This document shows positions 58,871-64,000 of a stretch of DNA of 64,000 nt, in pieces. Under the pieces are notes generated by a model, which saw only the letters and a program-made list of their open reading frames with translations, did not search any database and was not told where the DNA came from. Position 1 is the first letter of the stretch; the number at the start of each line of letters is the position of its first letter. Source of the DNA: Geosiphon pyriformis. Lineage: Eukaryota > Glomeromycota > Glomeromycetes > Archaeosporales > Geosiphonaceae. The stretch is taken from assembly GCA_016748015.1 (NCBI GenBank), contig JAAOMT010000009.1:1-64000 (forward strand), read 5' to 3'. A program made the position numbers and the translations under genes.

Positions 58871-59878
58871 ATGACTCTTTTTCTAATTTCTGTCTTTACT
58901 TTGGTTCTCGTCTCAAGCCTCGCGAATCTCGAGGTTACGGCTATGGTAATAAGGTCATGCAATAATTTTCCCACATTCTCAAGACCGTGCCATCTGCCAT
59001 GCTCAGGTCCAACCATCTCACACCAACCTTCTAGCATATCATGTGGTATTCCACTCAATTCCTTCCCAGTTGGTAGCCCTTGTAGCTCTCTATCATTTGC
59101 AAATCCATGCTGTGGCCAATGTAACGCCTTTCCCTGTAGGCTTTCTTGTGGAAGTCTATGTTCTTTTATGCCATTAGGTATGAGATTTCCATATAACCAT
59201 CTCCAAATGCCTTGCTTTGGAAAACAACAATGTGGGCAAGTTTGTCAGAATGGTAACATTCAAGCCGAAACGTGTGGCAGCAACGCTATTCAATATTACA
59301 ACGATATGAATAATCAATGCAATTCTGGCCAAAGTGGAACAACTTGCTTCGCTCGTCGTTCACCACTTTTCATGAATCAATGCAACGAATGCCAAAAAAA
59401 TGACTGTTTTGCCAACACTGCAAATACTGCTCTTGATGAATGCTGTAATAAACAAGATCAAGTTCAACAATGTAACACCTGCGAATGCACCTACGACAAC
59501 ATTGGTAATCCAGGTGCCTCTTGTGGATTGCCAGTCTTTATGCCACCCTGTGGTTGTGCTCCAATGACTCCAAGTGTAGAGAGCAAAAAATGTTGTGAAT
59601 CTAATAATTATGAAGCTGCTCATTGTGATAATGATGCTTGCCAGTTTTGTTCGGACGAATCTAACGAGGCTCAGTGCGGAAAACAACAACAAGGCTCGTT
59701 TAATATAATCACCCGAAGAAAGCGCTCCCCTTTGGTGATCTCGAATTGTGCTGAGTGTCAAAACGAATACGCCCAATCTGGATCTAATAATCAGGCCTAT
59801 TCTAAATGCGACGATTGCCAGAATCAAGTCTCTTGTTGTGAGGATCACCAAGAAGAGTATACTAAAATTCAGAAATGA
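58871..59878 (+). CDS. secreted cysteine-rich protein with repeated dibasic-site modules
   Basis: Single-exon frame of 335 aa with a signal peptide (TLFLISVFTLVLVSSLANL, cleavage near EVTA). I count 40 cysteines, arranged as CxxC, CC and CxC pairs throughout. Two similar modules start at possible Kex2-type sites. FARRSPLFMNQCNECQ (residues about 160-175) and TRRKRSPLVISNCAECQ (about 283-300) both read basic-basic-S-P-L, then N/S-x-C-x-E-C-Q. Each is followed by a Cys-rich acidic stretch with a CC pair. The first 150 residues are Cys/Pro/Ser-rich. Secretory processing into two or three disulphide-rich peptides is inferred. No known family is recognised. It may be a structural wall or spore protein or a symbiotic effector. 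An antisense frame of 195 codons across it (59360-59947) is a shadow. Confidence 0.75.
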   Translation: MTLFLISVFTLVLVSSLANLEVTAMVIRSCNNFPTFSRPCHLPCSGPTISHQPSSISCGIPLNSFPVGSPCSSLSFANPCCGQCNAFPCRLSCGSLCSFMPLGMRFPYNHLQMPCFGKQQCGQVCQNGNIQAETCGSNAIQYYNDMNNQCNSGQSGTTCFARRSPLFMNQCNECQKNDCFANTANTALDECCNKQDQVQQCNTCECTYDNIGNPGASCGLPVFMPPCGCAPMTPSVESKKCCESNNYEAAHCDNDACQFCSDESNEAQCGKQQQGSFNIITRRKRSPLVISNCAECQNEYAQSGSNNQAYSKCDDCQNQVSCCEDHQEEYTKIQK

Positions 59879-61911
59879 AGTAAAAGAGTTCAAAGTTCTA
59901 AATATGGTTGGAGAATTGAGAATTGATAAAATTATAGAATTCGTCAATAATTTATTTTAAAGTGGGATATGAGAATATTGTTACCTTTGTAAATTCGTTT
60001 GCTTTTGTTTTATTTTTATTTTGGAATATTCACTTCAAGTCCATTTTCTATGATTTGAATCCAAACTCAAACCTTGGTCAGCTTTGGTGTTCGGAAAAGG
60101 ATCTCCTTCACTGGCGTTTGTGAGCTGTATGAAATAATGTTGCGGTTTTTAAATCGAAATTTCTTTTGTGTCAAATTGGGATGGCAAGATTGATGTCATC
60201 CATTTCTGAAACCTATATCATTTTTGGAAATATCTCTTTTATGCAATCTTCTGCAATGACCTTGATATGCTTTAGGCATTTTTGACTAGCTATCGTCATT
60301 CATAGATCGATGAGCCAAAGGATTCATTAATATATAGGCTATATGCACTCATTTCAAATTGTCAATCAATTAAACCATCATGTAGATCGCTTTTCATTTA
60401 GAAATTTCTATTATCAATAAACATCGGTTATCATCCATGTTATCCGGTTTTGTCAAGAAAAAATTCCTCAAAGTCAAATCTCCCAAGTGGCAAAGAGTTC
60501 TAGGGTTTTCACATAACAGTTCCTCAGAGCTTGCGTACCCCGAAAAGCAGCCATTTGATGCAATGCTAAGAGATTTTCATATGTCGTAAAAATTCGTACA
60601 CAAATTTATTCTTGATGTTGCACGGATCCCCATAATTTTTAGGATATCTTAGATTGACCAATTTGGAAAATCTGCGATAAAATTAAAAAATTTGACACAC
60701 CCTTCGCGTGGAATCAAAAAATCATATCTTACGATTTTCAAAAATTGGCAAAGAAGATACCTTGCTCATCTTTACTTGATAATCGAAAGGGGAGAAGGTG
60801 CAAATAATCTCACTTCTAACCCAAAAATGTCGCGACGGCTTGAACAGGTTTCTTGACTTCATCAGCTTGACCTCTCTTCCTCTAAAGTTTATTCTTGGGC
60901 TGGGTATAGATCCCTGTTTATCGAATAATTGGAATTATTCTTATCGAAACGTTATTTAAATGCGGAATTACCTAATTTTATCTTTGAGAATTCTTTTTAA
61001 GAAGTTTGAATATATTTTGGAAATATAAAAGTGTAAAAAAAAAATTTTAGATGTCGATCTTGAAAAAGACTTATCTCGATATTACGCAGGGTTTTGCATC
61101 AAAAGGAAGATTAATAATTTTTTGTGATGCATATGGAGCTTAATTGCCTTTAACCTGTTTAACTTTTCTCGAACCTTAAAAACAAAAAATTAGAAGAAAT
61201 TACCAAATTTGTGAATTGGTTCGAAAAAAAATTCTCCATTGTTTTCCGTGAATTATTGAAGCGCAAGGCTAGACAGCATCAGATTCCGCCCACATTATCG
61301 GCAATTATTATTTAATGCCGATTTTCTAACATTCTTATCATGGTTCAATTTGAAATTCCCAATTTCCCGGGGCATGGAATTAGTCATTATTTCAAATTTT
61401 CAGCTACAAGCTTATTATATTTTCCTATTCAATTTAGGATATTGACTCATCATTTACAAATTTGGCAATTACTTTAAGAACTTTGAATTTGAACTATAAC
61501 AATCATTTTATTGGATTTGGGAATTTAACAATTTCAGGGAATATCTTTATTTTGAAAATAAAGTTGTTTTCACAATTAAACCTTGTGGCTAAAATTTTAA
61601 ATATGGTCTCACAAATTTTTCTGAATTTCAAAAAACACAAAGTTTCTTAATCAAAATTCAATATAAATAGGGGAGTTTTAGCAATGCTAACACCGCAGAG
61701 CTCGACAAATGCCACTTTTACATACTGATAGCCTTTCTTTACAGATACCTTTTAGAAAAGAAAGCATATCATCTTTCATCTCACTAAGCATTCAAGACAT
61801 CTTCCAAAAAGGCAATTCCGGCAAATTGACCTAATTCACCCATCCTAAAAATAAGCTGTTGAGTTCTCAAATTCCCGATTTTTAAATTTCCTTTAGAGCG
61901 AAAATTTTAAA
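59879..61911. other. intergenic
   Basis: About 2 kb without a supportable gene. GC is somewhat above the deserts. The frame 61462-61650 is low-complexity. The last 200 bp presumably include the promoter of HMG copy 3. Confidence 0.45.
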
Positions 61912-62862
61912 ATGGCGAATCCTATCGAAAACTCTACCAATCATCTCAATTCAACCCCTATAATAATTAAGCCGAAATTTCCTCCAGCAATTAGCCCTGA
62001 GGAATTGTTAGCAAATGCCATTAAAAAGATTAACCAGGGACGAAAACCTTCAAAGATTCCGAATGCCTTTATGGTTTACAGATTAGTACTTCAGAAGGAA
62101 TATGCTCATTTCAATAATATCCCTGATATGTGTGCTCTATCTGCTGTGGCATCAAAACTTTGGAAGAGGGAGCCTGAATACGTCAAGGCAAAATACGAAG
62201 AAATTGTGCTTGGTGCCAAAAAACTTTTAGATAAAATTGTCAATGCTCCACGTCCATTTGAAATTTTACAAGAGGATCCATCGGCAGTTTCATCCATTAA
62301 TCCGGTGGAAGAAGATAACTTCCGAAACTATCTTGTAAACTGGAAGGCTACCAAAGTCCAAAAAAATGATTCCCTGATCGATGGGCGAAAAAGGCCTTTA
62401 GAAGATTTGGAATCTCTTCCTCAAAAACCAAGCACTAAACAAATTGGTACTCAAACAGAACCTGTCACGTTTTCAGTCTCCTCACCATATTTCAGCTTGA
62501 TTGGCCAGGAGATTTCATCATCTGATAATCAAGTTCAAACACGCGATCGGTTTGTACCTGATCAACAGTTTGAATTCCCCTGCCAAGAGGCTTCATCTTT
62601 ACAGCATCACATAGAATCAGGGTATATTAACATATCAACAGAATCTTCATTCGAAACTGTACCTTCGGCTATGGCAATTGACCTTGATTATCGTTTGGCG
62701 GCACTTGAACGCCCTATAGAAGGGATGATTGGACAGCCAGGAAGTACCATCCTTCCTGGACAAATGGCTGATGGCACTTTTGATAGTCAGTATTACACCT
62801 TAGAACAAAGGCTGGCTCGTCTTGAACGGCTTTTTTCCCTTTTTTTTGTGGAGCAAAATTAA
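61912..62862 (+). CDS. MATA-HMG type HMG-box protein (copy 3)
   Basis: Single-exon frame of 316 aa. Residues about 18-105 form the HMG box: KFPPAISPEELLANAIKK, RKPSKIPNAFMVYRLVLQKE, MCALSAVASKLWKREPEYVK and AKYEEIVLGAKKLLDKI. This closely parallels copy 1 at 13232, with the same FPPxxxPxELLxNAxKK leader and P-N-x-F/W-M-x-Y-R core. A Ser/Gln-rich linker follows. The C-terminus has two heptad-like pieces (DLDYRLAALERPI and YTLEQRLARLERLFSLFF), again paralleling copy 1. A sequence-specific or architectural DNA-binding role in the nucleus is inferred. The shared leader, box and coiled-coil plan suggests that copies 1 and 3 descend from one duplication. Confidence 0.87.
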   Translation: MANPIENSTNHLNSTPIIIKPKFPPAISPEELLANAIKKINQGRKPSKIPNAFMVYRLVLQKEYAHFNNIPDMCALSAVASKLWKREPEYVKAKYEEIVLGAKKLLDKIVNAPRPFEILQEDPSAVSSINPVEEDNFRNYLVNWKATKVQKNDSLIDGRKRPLEDLESLPQKPSTKQIGTQTEPVTFSVSSPYFSLIGQEISSSDNQVQTRDRFVPDQQFEFPCQEASSLQHHIESGYINISTESSFETVPSAMAIDLDYRLAALERPIEGMIGQPGSTILPGQMADGTFDSQYYTLEQRLARLERLFSLFFVEQN

Positions 62863-64000
62863 TAATTTGATCACGGTAAGCAAAGATCATTGATAGAATA
62901 CATTCTTCCCTAGTTTCAAAAAAATATATGTCACTATGATTTAGGAATTTAAATATGCTTTAATCAATTAAAGTTTTTGTTCAAATATTTCAAATACAAG
63001 CTTTTCTCGAATATTTTTAATAAATCATTTAAGATTATGAAAAAAAATAAAAATTCTTGATTACTTACAATGAAAAAAGGAAGGCTAAACCAAATTATTT
63101 TTTGTGCTTGGCAAATTTTTGCACAAAAAAATCTGACCAATAAAAAAAAATTACTATAAGTAACTCTATGTTGCTCAAATATGCTGGCTAAAGAAGACAA
63201 TAACTGAAAGATGATACATTGTACAATAAATTTCATGCTTAAAGTCTTTAATAAAGCGAATCATCCTTACTCGTTCGGGCCTTATTTTTTTCCCGTTGAA
63301 AATTTGATTGAAATAAAAATAGAAGTTTACAAACTAGGAATAATTCTCGTTGACCAAACTTTTCTTGGCCACATGTCTTTGTATATTTAAATTAAAAAAA
63401 TGAGCTTTGATGTTTGTAATTTTTAATAAAAAAGACCCCTAATCAAAAATTTGGTCACTCTGCAGTTATAAATTTTTATTGGTTCCTTGTAAATTTTCAG
63501 AACTTTGATAATGAATTAGCAATTCAACTTAAAAAGACACAAAAACATGAAATTCTGATTTACATTTAAAATTTTTTAATTTCTCAAGAGTTTAGAATTT
63601 TTTCATTTTTTCCTTATGATTGAAAAATTTTCCAGAGAAAGAGCCTTACCAAAATTTCTTCTTTCAAAAAATGGTTTCATAGAAATCAATGACAAAATAT
63701 TCCAAGATTTTTTACCCTATTTTTTCATTTTTAGGGGAATTATCATTACTCTTTTTCAGCGGATTCCTGTTAATCATTTGTTTTCATTAGAGTCGTGCAA
63801 AAACTAACGCACGGACTGCGACCCGTTTCACCGAAAAAAGACCTAAAATTAGCCCTTGTTTAGGTTTTGAATGAATTATCTATCCTGGAACTCTTGAAAA
63901 TGTTGGTTACAAAGTCATTTTTGATTTCAAACTCTTTGGAATTAACATTAATTTAATTTGATAAAAAAATAAAATATTTTGTTATTCACTTGAAATATAT
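62863..64000. other. intergenic to window end
   Basis: No supportable gene. The frames 62964-63236 and 63616-63807 are low-complexity. A gene starting beyond the window cannot be excluded. Confidence 0.45.

Noticed and set aside
59360-59947. 195-codon frame on the minus strand
   Set aside because: It is antisense to the Cys-rich secreted gene, whose signal peptide, cysteine pattern and dibasic modules are coherent. The antisense frame has no motif.

Overview
The window reads as nuclear DNA of an arbuscular mycorrhizal fungus (Glomeromycotina, Rhizophagus-like). The evidence is a very AT-rich background, genes with short (about 60-100 bp) GT-AG introns, three MATA-HMG type HMG-box genes, a Sel1-repeat protein, a TKL-like kinase relative and decayed Tc1/mariner elements. 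The species cannot be fixed from sequence alone. There is no operon logic: genes stand singly on both strands, separated by long AT-rich intergenic DNA.

Layout. 0.6-2.1 kb holds a five-exon paraoxonase-family gene (+). 2.1-10 kb is a gene-free, extremely AT-rich block that has no CG dinucleotide for about 4 kb. A Tc1 relic lies near 10.5 kb. 13.2-24 kb is a small gene island: a MATA-HMG gene (+), an uncharacterised five-exon gene (-), a short HOOK-domain coiled-coil gene (+), a Sel1-repeat gene (-), two Tc1/mariner elements, and a four-exon paralogue (+) of the uncharacterised gene. 24-31.6 kb is gene-poor and contains an internally deleted Tc1-type element with clean inverted ends. 31.6-32.9 kb holds an uncharacterised single-exon gene (-). 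A run of Ns flanked by poly-T and poly-A lies at 35.5-36.3 kb.

36.6-38.0 kb holds a GPI-anchored GH16 (Crh-type) cell-wall transglycosylase (-). Next to it is an internally deleted duplicate of the pirin gene, whose intact copy sits at 52.3-53.4 kb. 41.8-43.9 kb encodes a seven-exon kinase-fold protein lacking the catalytic residues (pseudokinase). 44.9-46.4 kb holds an uncharacterised six-exon Ser/Pro-rich gene. Then come a small Gly-rich SMP-domain protein, a second MATA-HMG gene (-), pirin (+), a probable pseudogene with one in-frame stop, a small secreted or GPI-type protein (-), a tiny membrane protein (-), a secreted protein with 40 cysteines and repeated dibasic-site modules (+), and a third MATA-HMG gene (+).

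Exon structures were derived by hand from splice consensus, reading phase and, where possible, paralogue comparison. In every multi-exon model the phases close exactly. Function names rest on recognised family motifs. No search was run.
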